Shown here: positions 13,625 through 21,882 of the stretch, piece by piece
Layout: each line of letters starts with the position of its first letter
Numbering within the stretch: position 1 is the stretch's first letter
Source: CAYWXK01 sp964462515
GTDB lineage: Bacteria; Planctomycetota; Phycisphaerae; Sedimentisphaerales; Anaerobacaceae
Direction of reading: 5' to 3'
DNA length: 23,899 bases
Assembly (NCBI GenBank): GCA_964462515.1
Contig: CAYWXK010000051.1
Span: 1-23,899, forward strand
Position numbers and translations under genes: made by a program
The notes under the pieces: model-generated
The model's database searches: none
The model's input: the letters and a program-made list of their open reading frames with translations, nothing else
Told to the model about the DNA's origin: nothing

Positions 13625-14305
13625 ATGGCAAAATGGGCATTTATCACGGTTCTGCTTTATATATCCCTGGTGGTGATTATCTTTGTGCCTTTGGTTACAA
13701 TGATAACTTTCGTCGATTCAAGCGTTCTCTTACTTTATACAGCCTGGCAGTTTTGGCTGTTTTGTGGAGTCATAACGGCGATACAGGCATTGATGCTGTT
13801 GTTTCCGGTAAAGACAACTGCAGAGGCGCCAAAGCCACAGCGGCTGATTTGGGTCCCCATAGTAACGGCGGCGCTATTATTGTCCATCCTCGTTCTGGGC
13901 GTGGTATGGTCGATACTGATGGCCATCTGGGGTGATGATATTCTCAGCGACTATTTCAACTGGGCCAGTTTAGCATTTGTGATATTCTGCTGGATTGTCT
14001 GGCTGTTTGTCTTTTATCGGTTTTACCGGGATGTTGAGGCCAAGACTTTATTCCAGCGTATTACGACCTGGCTTATTCGCGGAAGTATTGTCGAACTGCT
14101 GGTGGCGGTGCCGAGTCATATCATTGTCAGACGCAGGGATGAATGCTCTGCGCCAGGGGTCACTTACCTTGGTATAGCAGCGGGTCTGGTGATTATGGCG
14201 GTGGCTTTCGGGCCGGGATTGTACTTTTTATTCCTTCAGCGTTTTGAGCGGATGAAACCCAGAAGCAAGCGTAAAAATCATCAGCTTTCTAACCAACAGG
14301 TATAG
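13625..14305 (+). CDS. Conserved-looking multi-span membrane protein of unknown function
   Basis: The 226-aa product has about six hydrophobic spans: residues about 5-27, 34-60, 76-102, 112-131, a shorter one near 147-160, and 179-202. A charged cytoplasmic-type tail ends it (RFERMKPRSKRKN). The loop VPSHIIVRRRDECSAPG.TYLGIA before the last span is distinctive, and I recall similar unnamed planctomycete membrane proteins carrying it. No transporter or enzyme motif is seen. The start at 13625 gives MAKWAFITVL; an overlapping ATG at 13618 opens another, unrelated frame. It has its own promoter, whose sequence is shared with that of the following aspS gene. Confidence 0.78.
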   Translation: MAKWAFITVLLYISLVVIIFVPLVTMITFVDSSVLLLYTAWQFWLFCGVITAIQALMLLFPVKTTAEAPKPQRLIWVPIVTAALLLSILVLGVVWSILMAIWGDDILSDYFNWASLAFVIFCWIVWLFVFYRFYRDVEAKTLFQRITTWLIRGSIVELLVAVPSHIIVRRRDECSAPGVTYLGIAAGLVIMAVAFGPGLYFLFLQRFERMKPRSKRKNHQLSNQQV

Positions 14306-14365
14306 TCCTATCACCGACCTGATAGACCTGGCCGCTCATCAATCGACCAGATACCAAAACAATTA

Positions 14366-14394
14366 TTGACGAAACTGCACTATTCGACTATCTT
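14366..14394 (+). promoter_or_regulatory. Promoter of aspS, near-duplicate of the promoter at 13508
   Basis: TTGACG (14366-14371) and TATCTT (14389-14394) are spaced by 17 bases. The predicted start near 14401 gives a leader of about 60 bases before the ATG at 14464. The conserved spacer, which promoters do not normally need, suggests either a duplicated segment or a shared binding site. Confidence 0.65.
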
Positions 14395-14463
14395 AATGGT
14401 GAAAATTCAATGATTAGTTATTCTATTCGGTCAATAAAAATGTGAATTTAGAGAGATGTTACG

Positions 14464-16275
14464 ATGTTGAAAAGAACACATACATGCGGCCAATTGCGGC
14501 TGGAAGATGCCGGAAAAAAGGTAACCCTGGCAGGCTGGGTCCACTCCTACCGCGACCACGGAAATCTGGTCTTTGTTGACCTCCGCGATAGAGAAGGCTT
14601 GACTCAGCTTGTCTTCAATCCCGAAACCCAGCCTGAGGCCCACAAACTGGCCAGAACCGTCCGCTGTGAATGGGTAATAGCAGCCGGAGGAATCGTGCAA
14701 CCCAGAAGCGAAGGTATGGAAAATCCAAAGCTGCCGACAGGCCAAATTGAGGTTCTCGTCCAGCAGTTTGAAATCCTTAACTCCGCAAAAACTCCTCCTT
14801 TTGAAATCGATACTGCCGAAAAAACAGGCGAGGAGACTCGTCTTACCAGTAGATACATAGACCTGCGCCGCCCACAAATGCAAAAGATTCTGCATACCCG
14901 ACATCGAGTAACAAAACTTGCGAGAGATTATTTCGACCAGTTGGGCTTCTGGGAAATCGAAACCCCTATTCTCGCCAAAAGCACCCCGGAAGGTGCCCGC
15001 GATTTCCTCGTGCCAAGCAGACTACACCAAAATTGTTTCTACGCCCTGCCTCAATCGCCGCAATTATTTAAGCAAATCCTGATGGTTAGCTCCATCGACA
15101 AATACTTCCAGATTGTCCGCTGTTTCCGCGATGAGGACCCGCGTGCCGACCGCCAGGCCGAATTCACTCAAATCGACGTCGAGATGAGCTTCGTCGATTC
15201 TAATGATGTCATCGGCGTCCACGAAATCCTCATAGCAAAAATTTGGAAACAAATCCTCGGCGTCGATGTCACGATACCGATGCGGCGACTATCTTACCAG
15301 CAGGCAATGGCTGACTATGGCACTGATAGACCCGACCTGCGCTTCGATATGAAGTTAAAAGATATTTCCGACATCGCAAAGCAAAGCACCTTCAACGTTT
15401 TTACATCGACTATCGAATCTGGCGGCATAGTCAAAGGCATTTGTGCACCGGGCGAAAAGTATTCCAGAAGCGATATCGAAAAAACGCTCACGAGTTTTGT
15501 CGCCGACTACGGCGCCAAAGGACTTGTCTGGTGCAAGGTCAAAAACGAAAATGGCAGCCTCACGCTCGCCGGCGGTGTCGCCAAATTCTTTAGCCCCCAA
15601 TTGCAGCAGCAGATAATCGAACGCTTCACAGCAAAAGATGGTGATATGATTCTGCTTATCGCTGATAAAGAGCCGGCCGCCAACAAAGCCCTGGCCCCTT
15701 TACGTTGCAATATCGCACGCAATCTGAAGCTCCACGATGAAAAAACCTTTGAGTTTCTCTGGGTCGTTGATTTTCCGCTATTCGAGTGGAACGAGAACGA
15801 AAAACGATACGACTCCGTCCACCATCCCTTCACTGCACCGCTCAAAGAGGATTTACCAAAGCTCGACACCGACCCCGCCAACATCCGCTCACAGGCCTAC
15901 GACATCGTCGTCAACGGCAGTGAAATCGGCGGCGGCAGCATCCGTATCCACAACCCAAACGTTCAGCAGAAAGTCTTCGACCTGCTCAATATAACCAGAG
16001 AGCAGGCACAGTTGCGGTTCGGTTTCTTCCTCAAGGCCCTTGAATATGGCGCACCGCCTCACGGTGGAATCGCATTTGGTCTCGATAGACTTATTATGCT
16101 GCTTGTCGGCACGGATAACATAAGAGACGTCATTGCTTTTCCAAAGACCCAGAGCGGCCAGTGCCTCCTGACCGATGCCCCCAGCGAAGTTGACCAGAAG
16201 CAGCTCGATGAGCTGAATCTGCGAACGCAAAAACACTCTCACGCAGCAGCACAGCAAACTGACAACCAAAAGTAG
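14464..16275 (+). CDS. aspS: Aspartyl-tRNA synthetase (bacterial class II)
   Basis: This 603-aa enzyme charges tRNA-Asp with aspartate in the cytoplasm. The N-terminal OB-fold anticodon domain (residues about 1-110) carries VTLAGWVHSYRDHGNLVFVD. The catalytic core shows motif 1 (RHRVTKLARDYFDQLGFWEIETP), the signature TPEGARDFLVPSR, motif 2 (FRDEDPRADRQAEFTQID) and motif 3 (GAPPHGGIAFGLDR). The central insertion (GAD) domain typical of bacterial AspRS lies between motifs 2 and 3. The length is normal. His32 in RDHG is the residue I associate with non-discriminating bacterial AspRS, which also charge tRNA-Asn where asparagine is made by GatCAB; this is inference. It has its own promoter, and the rubrerythrin-like gene follows 36 bases later, so the two may be co-transcribed. 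Confidence 0.97.
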   Translation: MLKRTHTCGQLRLEDAGKKVTLAGWVHSYRDHGNLVFVDLRDREGLTQLVFNPETQPEAHKLARTVRCEWVIAAGGIVQPRSEGMENPKLPTGQIEVLVQQFEILNSAKTPPFEIDTAEKTGEETRLTSRYIDLRRPQMQKILHTRHRVTKLARDYFDQLGFWEIETPILAKSTPEGARDFLVPSRLHQNCFYALPQSPQLFKQILMVSSIDKYFQIVRCFRDEDPRADRQAEFTQIDVEMSFVDSNDVIGVHEILIAKIWKQILGVDVTIPMRRLSYQQAMADYGTDRPDLRFDMKLKDISDIAKQSTFNVFTSTIESGGIVKGICAPGEKYSRSDIEKTLTSFVADYGAKGLVWCKVKNENGSLTLAGGVAKFFSPQLQQQIIERFTAKDGDMILLIADKEPAANKALAPLRCNIARNLKLHDEKTFEFLWVVDFPLFEWNENEKRYDSVHHPFTAPLKEDLPKLDTDPANIRSQAYDIVVNGSEIGGGSIRIHNPNVQQKVFDLLNITREQAQLRFGFFLKALEYGAPPHGGIAFGLDRLIMLLVGTDNIRDVIAFPKTQSGQCLLTDAPSEVDQKQLDELNLRTQKHSHAAAQQTDNQK

Positions 16276-16311
16276 CTTATATTAAACATTGTAATTGAAA
16301 GGGTAGTTTCA

Positions 16312-16809
16312 ATGGCCTTTACCTTTAATGTTTGCGAAATCTTTCAAATGGCAGAGCAAATCGAACGCAAAGGAGCAGCATTCTATCGTAACGTCATAAA
16401 GAGCTTTGATGACCCAAAGACACGCAAAGTCCTGCTTGAGCTTGCCGACCGCGAGGAAAAACACGCCGATGCCTTCGCTGCTATCCGCAAAAGTCTCTCC
16501 GAGCGAGAATGTCCGCCCACAGCTTTCGACCCCGACAATCAGGATGCACTCTACCTGCAGGCAATGGCTGACGAGCATGTCTTCAACGTCAAACAAGATG
16601 CCTGTAGCAGCCTCAGCGGTGATGAAAGTTGCCAGTGCATCCTCAAAACAGCCGTCGAACTGGAAAAGGAATCCTTGACATTTTTCCTGGGCCTAAAGGC
16701 CGCCGTCCCAAAACAACAGGACAAAGACAAAGTCGAGGTCATCATAAGGGCTAAAATGAAGCATATCGGCCTGTTGAACCAGCAGCTCCAGACCGAGGCT
16801 GACAAATAA
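16312..16809 (+). CDS. Rubrerythrin/ferritin-like four-helix protein with an altered iron ligand
   Basis: The 165-aa product shows helix motifs of the ferritin-like diiron family. Helix 1 has EQIERKGAAFY (E18), helix 2 has LADREEKHADAF (E48-x-x-H51), helix 3 has AVELEKESLTFF (E118/E120), and helix 4 has IIRAKMKHIGLL (H151). Rubrerythrins reduce peroxide in anaerobes using the diiron centre. In the usual helix-4 ExxH motif the Glu is replaced by Lys148 (KMKH), so the iron site may be incomplete or differently built. There is no C-terminal rubredoxin domain. GAAAGGGTAG upstream is a good ribosome binding site. It follows aspS closely and probably shares its transcript. Confidence 0.82.
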   Translation: MAFTFNVCEIFQMAEQIERKGAAFYRNVIKSFDDPKTRKVLLELADREEKHADAFAAIRKSLSERECPPTAFDPDNQDALYLQAMADEHVFNVKQDACSSLSGDESCQCILKTAVELEKESLTFFLGLKAAVPKQQDKDKVEVIIRAKMKHIGLLNQQLQTEADK

Positions 16810-16842
16810 CCGCGCCATTAAGATAGTTAAATGGCTTATTGG

Positions 16843-16956
16843 TCGTCAGTCGATAGTCGTTGGTCGTAATAGTTAGCCCGCCGTTTTACGGCGGGTTCGA
16901 CTCACTTGCCCGCCATAGCCCCGACCTTTTGGGGCGGAGGCGGGACGAGTAACGAG
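16843..16956. repeat. Composite dispersed repeat with two GC hairpins
   Basis: GTCAGTCGATAGTCGTTGGT units lead into a strong hairpin CCCGCCGT-TTT-ACGGCGGG (16877-16895). A two-part hairpin follows, with outer arms CCCGCC (16909-16914)/GGCGGG (16939-16944) and inner arms GCCCC (16918-16922)/GGGGC (16931-16935). CGAGTAACGAGTCAC units end it. The first half resembles 105-152. It ends about 10 bases before the histidine kinase start, so it forms that gene's leader. Confidence 0.7.
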
Positions 16957-16966
16957 TCACAATTGT

Positions 16967-18592
16967 ATGCGATTGAATTTAGTACCGACTTTACTGAAAT
17001 GCTTAGAACGTCTGCGGCTGTGGCCACTGTCACTGGCAGAAAAATGCCGCCTGGCGTTCGGAATAGCAGTGGCTTTTACTCTCATAATCGCACTGCTGCT
17101 GCCCTATATCTGGATGGGCAAGCTCACAAAAAAGGGCCTGCTCGACTCCAACAAGGCAAAGGCCTTGGCAGTCCTGTCGCGCCTGCACTTTCAATTGAAA
17201 GATACTGGTGAATCGACTCTGCCGGCTCTGAACGCTGCAGGGACAGTAATGGATGTCAATAACCCGGAATTACGATGGGTTCGCTTCGCAAAAAATGGTC
17301 AGGAAAAACTGACTCATCTAACCGAACAGCAGAAAACAACAATTGAAACCTTAAAAAAAGAGCAAGACAGAGATGACATCCTCCTGACCAAAAAAGATGG
17401 GACGCTGCAAAGCACCTACATAAAAATCTTCCGTGCATCTGATAGCTGTATAAGCTGCCACAATCCTCAGGGTTCAGCCGGCGCATTTACCCTCAATGAG
17501 CCAATCGGTGCGGTGGTAATCCAATCCGGTGGTTTCGGCAGCGAACTTGGCAAAATAGTTTTTTTGAACCTCTTCTCGATTATAGTTGCTGGTTTCATCG
17601 GCGGCACAGGCGCAATCATTGCATTCTATATGATAACCCAGCGCGTAATCCTGCGACCTATACGGCAATTGCGGGCCCTCGCCGCCAACGTCGCTGAGGG
17701 CAATCTCGACATCAGAAGCTCTATCCAGACCCGCGATGAATACGAAAAGCTCGCCGATGCCTTTAATAATATGCTCGACAATCTCCAGGCAGCCCAGGAA
17801 AAGCTCCGTCAGGCCAACATCCAGCTCGATGCCAAAATCGCCGAGCTTTCACAGCGAAATATCGAGCTGTTCAGGGCTAATAAAGTCAAGGATGAGTTCC
17901 TCGCCAATATGAGCCACGAATTCAGAACCCCCCTCAATGCAATTCTCGGTTTCGCTCAGGTCCTCCGCGAAAAGCCCCATCTTCTCACCGAAGATAGAGC
18001 AAAAAAATACGCCGAAAACATCGTCACCAGCGGCAACAGACTCCTCAATATGATTAACGACCTGCTCGACCTGGCAAAAACGCAGGCAGGCAAAATGGAG
18101 CTGCACATAGAACAAATATCGCTCGACCAGCTGTGCCGGGCAGCACTGGCGGCATTCTCACTGGAAACCCGCCAGAAAAGAATCAAAATCAAGCTCCTGC
18201 TCGATGACAACGTCCCACACCTTGTCACCGACGCCGGCAAAGTCCAGCAGATTCTCTACAATTTCCTGAGTAACGCCGTAAAGTTCACTCCAGAGCACGG
18301 CAGAATCGAAATCCGTGCTCAAATGCTCGATGAAAGAAATGTCCGCATCTTGGTAACTGACACCGGCTGTGGCATCGCCGAAGCCGACAAAGAAAAAATA
18401 TTTCAAAAATTTCATCAGCTTGGCAGCCCCTTAACTCGTTCTTCACCCGGCACAGGCCTCGGCCTTGCCATTTGCAGGGAGCTGGCTCCAATGATAGGAG
18501 GAACCATCGGTTTTGAAAGCCAGTTAACCTGTGGTTCTACCTTCTGGCTTGACATCCCTATCACCCTCGCAAAAGAGCAAACCAACCCATAA
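16967..18592 (+). CDS. Membrane sensor histidine kinase with periplasmic CxxCH haem-binding sensor domain
   Basis: The 541-aa product has TM1 (residues about 30-50), a periplasmic region of about 145 residues resembling the DUF3365/Tll0287-like family, and TM2 (about 197-222). A HAMP linker (about 222-275) and a coiled coil (about 272-308) follow. The HisKA domain has NMSHEFRTPLNA with phospho-acceptor H317, and the ATPase domain has NFLSNAVKF, DTGCGI and GTGLGLAI. Near the end of the sensor, C161-I-S-C164-H165 is a c-type haem attachment motif (DSCISCHNPQG). This suggests sensing of redox state or a gas ligand. No response regulator is adjacent, so its target is unknown. The start is uncertain: no clear ribosome binding site precedes ATG 16967, which abuts a repeat. 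Confidence 0.9.
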   Translation: MRLNLVPTLLKCLERLRLWPLSLAEKCRLAFGIAVAFTLIIALLLPYIWMGKLTKKGLLDSNKAKALAVLSRLHFQLKDTGESTLPALNAAGTVMDVNNPELRWVRFAKNGQEKLTHLTEQQKTTIETLKKEQDRDDILLTKKDGTLQSTYIKIFRASDSCISCHNPQGSAGAFTLNEPIGAVVIQSGGFGSELGKIVFLNLFSIIVAGFIGGTGAIIAFYMITQRVILRPIRQLRALAANVAEGNLDIRSSIQTRDEYEKLADAFNNMLDNLQAAQEKLRQANIQLDAKIAELSQRNIELFRANKVKDEFLANMSHEFRTPLNAILGFAQVLREKPHLLTEDRAKKYAENIVTSGNRLLNMINDLLDLAKTQAGKMELHIEQISLDQLCRAALAAFSLETRQKRIKIKLLLDDNVPHLVTDAGKVQQILYNFLSNAVKFTPEHGRIEIRAQMLDERNVRILVTDTGCGIAEADKEKIFQKFHQLGSPLTRSSPGTGLGLAICRELAPMIGGTIGFESQLTCGSTFWLDIPITLAKEQTNP

Positions 18593-18593
18593 C

Positions 18594-18655
18594 TCGCAAC
18601 TCGCCTGCCCGGCGTAGCCGAAGCTTGCTCGCCGAAGGCGGGGCGAAGCGCGGGT
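18594..18655 (+). repeat. Dispersed GCCTGCCCGGCGTAGCC-type repeat
   Basis: ACTCGCAACTCGCCTGCCCG leads into GCGTAGCCGAAGC...GCCGAAGGCGGGGCGAAGCG. The sequence type (GCCTGCC..CGTAGCC...GAAGGCGGG) is one I recall as an extragenic repeat in this and other bacterial groups. It immediately follows the kinase stop. Confidence 0.55.
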
Positions 18656-19108
18656 GTCCCATCGTTCGTATTTTGTATTGTGTCGTGCTGGCCGGTTTTG
18701 TTTATGAATTTCTGACCCCCCAATGGCGTTTTTTTAGATACTTTTAGTCGTTTTTGGGGAATTGGGAAACCGCTTGGTGTCTTATACTAATTGAACGACA
18801 CGCATAATTGTGTAGAACCATCGAACAGAACATAAATTTTTTTACAAACACTTATAGTGCGAGATATAAAGTAATATAACCTTTTTTGAAATCGGTAGTT
18901 TGAATAAAAATTATCATGTAATATGGTCAAACACAATGCTACAAACCGCAATGTTTTTCCGCTCATAGAGCAAAAACGACTATATAAGAGTCTCAGAGGA
19001 GCTTTTAAACTTGCTAACTGTTCAATCAACGTAAGACACAAGGGGGAAATTCATTCATTAAACATTGCTCTCCTTCGCAAATGAGTGTTGTGTTTCTACA
19101 AAAAATTT
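18656..19108. other. AT-rich non-coding stretch upstream of the SDR/symporter pair
   Basis: This stretch is clearly more AT-rich than its neighbours, with several A and T runs. A minus-strand frame of 84 codons is present (18787-19041). It lacks a start signal and its translation has no protein character, so it is not called. A GAGGAG near 18997 is not followed by a usable start. No RNA structure stands out. Confidence 0.4.
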
Positions 19109-19136
19109 TTGAAGGATGAGCCATTTTTATTATAAT
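19109..19136 (+). promoter_or_regulatory. Promoter for the SDR/symporter unit
   Basis: TTGAAG (19109-19114) and a perfect TATAAT (19131-19136) are spaced by 16 bases. The start near 19143 leaves a leader of about 75 bases, long enough for a regulatory site. It has no clear palindrome. Confidence 0.6.
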
Positions 19137-19217
19137 TCTGGTTTCCGTCTAAAGCCGGACAGGTTTCAAAGAGCTAAACTAAACGTTTTTTCGAAAGTGT
19201 AGTATGAGGAAATAAAG

Positions 19218-19997
19218 ATGAAAAATCTTTTCGACCTTTCGGGTAAAGTGGCTATTGTTACCGGCACCAGCCGCGGCCTGGGCCAATATTTTGCTCGAGC
19301 ACTCGCCAAAGCCGGCGCCGACCTGGTAATCACAAGCCGAAAATTATCGAGCCTAACCGGATTTAAGCAGGAAATAGAATCCCTGGGCAGAAAAGCATTA
19401 CCTGTCCAGCTCGATGTGCTTTCCCAGAGCGATATTGAGAATATGGTTCGTGTGGCCATAAAAGAATACGGAAAGATCGACATCCTGGTCAATAACGCAG
19501 GCTTGAATATCCGAAAGCCGAGCGCAGAAGTTTCCTGGCAGGATTGGGACACTGTATTGGACACTAATCTCAAAGGCAGCTTCTTCTGTGCTCAGGCGGT
19601 CGCCAAAGAAATGATAAAGCAAAGATACGGCAGAATAATAAATATCGGTTCCTGCACCTGCGTTTTCGGTATGGAGGGAATTGCGCCTTATACAGCCGGT
19701 CGCGGCGGCGTTTTGTCGATGACAAGAAGCCTGGCTGCAGAATGGGGCAAGTTTGGTATCACCGTAAACGTCCTGGCGCCGGGGTGGTTCAAGACAGCTC
19801 TAAATGCCGTCCTCTATGAAAACAAAGAATGGGTCAATCACATTACCAGCCGCATCCCTCTTGGCCGTGTTGGCCAGCCACACGACCTCGATGGCACGGT
19901 TGTCTTTTTGGCCTCCGATGCCTCAGAATATATCACGGGACAAATGATTCTGGTGGATGGCGGCTTCACCACAGGAGCAACAAAAGCAATTGTTTGA
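19218..19997 (+). CDS. Short-chain dehydrogenase/reductase, sugar-acid dehydrogenase type, with Arg in place of catalytic Lys
   Basis: This 259-aa NAD(P)-dependent oxidoreductase has the Rossmann motif TGTSRGLG (residues 15-22), NNAG (92-95), N117, S145, Y158, and the C-terminal VNVLAPGW...T and ITGQMILVDGG. The overall pattern is closest to gluconate 5-dehydrogenase/KduD-like SDRs, which handle keto-deoxy sugar acids. The catalytic motif, normally YxxxK, reads Y158-T-A-G-R162. The Lys that binds cofactor ribose and lowers the Tyr pKa is therefore Arg, which is rare and may lower or change activity. The symporter gene follows within 80 bases on the same strand, supporting a joint uptake and oxidation role. 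AGGAA precedes the ATG. Confidence 0.87.
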   Translation: MKNLFDLSGKVAIVTGTSRGLGQYFARALAKAGADLVITSRKLSSLTGFKQEIESLGRKALPVQLDVLSQSDIENMVRVAIKEYGKIDILVNNAGLNIRKPSAEVSWQDWDTVLDTNLKGSFFCAQAVAKEMIKQRYGRIINIGSCTCVFGMEGIAPYTAGRGGVLSMTRSLAAEWGKFGITVNVLAPGWFKTALNAVLYENKEWVNHITSRIPLGRVGQPHDLDGTVVFLASDASEYITGQMILVDGGFTTGATKAIV

Positions 19998-20075
19998 AAT
20001 CGCTGACAATATTCTCGACTGCCGTAAGGCATCCCCAAGCGGACAATACAACGAATTTTGGACCGGCAAAAGATT

Positions 20076-21560
20076 ATGCCAACAAACCTGAGCAATATTG
20101 ATATCAGCATCGTGGTTCTCTATGGTCTGGCAATGGTCGCGATGGGCATCTATTACACCCGCAAATCGCGCACAGCCGAGCAATTTATGATTGCCGGCCG
20201 TTCAATCCCCGCCTGGGCCGCCGGATTAGCCGTGATGAGCACCTACACCAGCAGCATCTCCTACATTGCCACGCCTGGCCAGGCCTTCGTTACTAATTGG
20301 CACCCTATCATTTTTTCTCTTTGCATATTCCCTGTTGCCTGGCTGGTTTGTAGATACGCCGTGCCCTATTATCGAAAAACACGTCTGATTTCCATTTATA
20401 CTTTTTTCGAAGAAAGACTCGGTTCCTGGGGGCGAATGTGTGCGGCGTTATCTTTCTTGCTGTTGATGCTTGGTCGTATCGCAGTAATTCTCTACCTGGT
20501 TGGTCTTTTATTTAGCACATTTGTCCCCTGGAACATCGTCATCGTAATTTTGGTCATAGGTGCGATTACTATTTTTTATACACTGCTTGGCGGAATGGAA
20601 GCGGTAATCTGGACAGACGTCGTCCAGTCGGTAATTATGATTGTAGGCATTCTCTTTTGTGCTATCGACCTTTCCATTCACATTTTTTCCGGGCCTGCTT
20701 ACCTGGTGCAATCAGCCATTGACGCTAACAAATTTAGTCTCGGCAGCCTGGAGCTGTCCCTGTCTTCAAGCCCGGTAAGGACAGTGTGGGTAATGATTAT
20801 TTATGGCTTCACTGAAAATCTGCGGAACCTTATGGCAGACCAGAACTACGTCCAGAAATACTCCTCTGTTCCCACCGAACGGGATGCGAAGCGTTCAATA
20901 TGGATTGCAATGCTGATTTATATTCCGCTGACCGCAATTTTTCTTTATATAGGCACTGCTCTTTTTGCCTTTTACTCACCAAAAGGACATCCACTTGACC
21001 CAACAATTACCAAAGGCGACCAGGTTTTCCCTTACTTTATTGCCACCCAGCTACCGGTAGGTCTTAAGGGATTGGTCATTGCCGCTATCATAGCAGCAGC
21101 AATGAGCACGGTTGATTCGGCCTTAAATTGCTCGGCGACCGTCTTACTGATAGACTTTCACAAGCGTTATTTTAATCCCGATATTGGGGAGAAAGCCAGC
21201 GTGGTATATCTTCGTTTGGCAACAATGATATGTGGGCTGCTTGGGACTGGTTTAGCTCTTTTGCTGATTTCAGCAGCAAAGAGCATATTAGATATTTGGT
21301 GGCAAATCTCGGGAATCTTTGGTTGCGTAATTTTGGGCCTATTTATTTTGTCTTTGCTGCGGTTTCGCTTGCGTTTGTGGCAGGGCCTTATTGCAATCGC
21401 AGCCAGTATCGCCTTTATGAGCTGGGCAACCTTTGCGCGAGACTTGCCGGAGTCCTGGAAGTGGGCACAGTGTAACCTCGATACCATCATCATAGGCGCA
21501 GCGGGAACAATAGTATTGCTTGTAGTCGGTTCTCTTTTCGGCCTGATGCCTCGCAAATAG
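20076..21560 (+). CDS. Sodium/solute symporter (SSS family)
   Basis: This 494-aa integral membrane protein has about 13 hydrophobic spans. It carries the family landmarks: YYTRKSRTAEQFMIAGRSIP near the N-terminus, AGLAVMSTYTSSISYIATPG in span 2, LLGGMEAVIWTDVVQSVIM, and AAIIAAAMSTVDSALNCSAT, whose Ser/Thr residues line the Na2 site in this family. It imports a solute with sodium; substrates in the family include sugars, sialic acid, proline and panthothenate. Pairing with a KduD-like SDR points to a sugar or sugar acid, as inference. ATG 20076 (MPTNLSNID) is preferred over an in-frame TTG at 20058, which would only add six residues. Confidence 0.9.
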   Translation: MPTNLSNIDISIVVLYGLAMVAMGIYYTRKSRTAEQFMIAGRSIPAWAAGLAVMSTYTSSISYIATPGQAFVTNWHPIIFSLCIFPVAWLVCRYAVPYYRKTRLISIYTFFEERLGSWGRMCAALSFLLLMLGRIAVILYLVGLLFSTFVPWNIVIVILVIGAITIFYTLLGGMEAVIWTDVVQSVIMIVGILFCAIDLSIHIFSGPAYLVQSAIDANKFSLGSLELSLSSSPVRTVWVMIIYGFTENLRNLMADQNYVQKYSSVPTERDAKRSIWIAMLIYIPLTAIFLYIGTALFAFYSPKGHPLDPTITKGDQVFPYFIATQLPVGLKGLVIAAIIAAAMSTVDSALNCSATVLLIDFHKRYFNPDIGEKASVVYLRLATMICGLLGTGLALLLISAAKSILDIWWQISGIFGCVILGLFILSLLRFRLRLWQGLIAIAASIAFMSWATFARDLPESWKWAQCNLDTIIIGAAGTIVLLVVGSLFGLMPRK

Positions 21561-21574
21561 TCGCTAATCCAGCA

Positions 21575-21647
21575 CCAATTGCCATAGTGGCACGGGCTTC
21601 CAGCCCGTGAAGACACGGCCAAGATGGCCGTGCCACAGTTCAATTGG
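21575..21647. repeat. 73-bp cruciform-type dispersed repeat (GGCACGGGCTTCCAGCCCGTG family)
   Basis: The outer arms are CCAATTG (21575-21581)/CAATTGG (21641-21647), then GTGGCACGG/CCGTGCCAC. Within these are two side-by-side hairpins, CACGGGCT-TCC-AGCCCGTG and CACGGCC-AAGAT-GGCCGTG. The whole folds as a three-way or cruciform shape. I recall this repeat (peptide GTAILAV in one frame) as abundant in planctomycete and some other genomes. It sits after the symporter stop. Confidence 0.75.
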
Positions 21648-21689
21648 CGTGGGACGGCTTTTTACCGATAATTTGTCTGCGCAAAACAT

Positions 21690-21719
21690 TTGACATAAGA
21701 GTTGGCTGGCTGGTATATT
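21690..21719 (+). promoter_or_regulatory. Promoter of the tRNA-Asp gene
   Basis: A perfect TTGACA (21690-21695) and TATATT (21714-21719) have an 18-base spacing. The predicted start near 21726 is about 13 bases before the mature tRNA 5' end. Confidence 0.7.
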
Positions 21720-21738
21720 ATAAACTCAATATAACTAC

Positions 21739-21812
21739 GGGGCCGTAGCTCAATTGGTTAGAGCATCGGACTGTCGATCCGAAGGTTGAGGGTTCGAGAC
21801 CCTTCGGCCTCG
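21739..21812 (+). tRNA. tRNA-Asp (anticodon GTC)
   Basis: This 74-nt cloverleaf has acceptor GGGGCCG/CGGCCTC with one G-T pair, a D arm GCTC-AATTGGTTA-GAGC, and anticodon arm TCGGA-CTGTCGA-TCCGA with anticodon GTC. A 5-nt variable loop AGGTT and T arm GAGGG-TTCGAGA-CCCTT follow, then discriminator G73, which fits aspartate identity. The 3' CCA is not encoded. Its cognate synthetase gene, aspS, is about 5.5 kb upstream. Confidence 0.97.
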
Positions 21813-21882
21813 TTATAAGTGACAGAAATCATCGTTTTGAGATTTCAAATAAAAGAACAACTCATAACTTTTAGGGATGATA

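Noticed and set aside
18787..19041. 84-codon minus-strand frame in the AT-rich gap
   Set aside because: There is no ribosome binding site, promoter or recognisable composition; long frames can appear by chance and no neighbour supports it.
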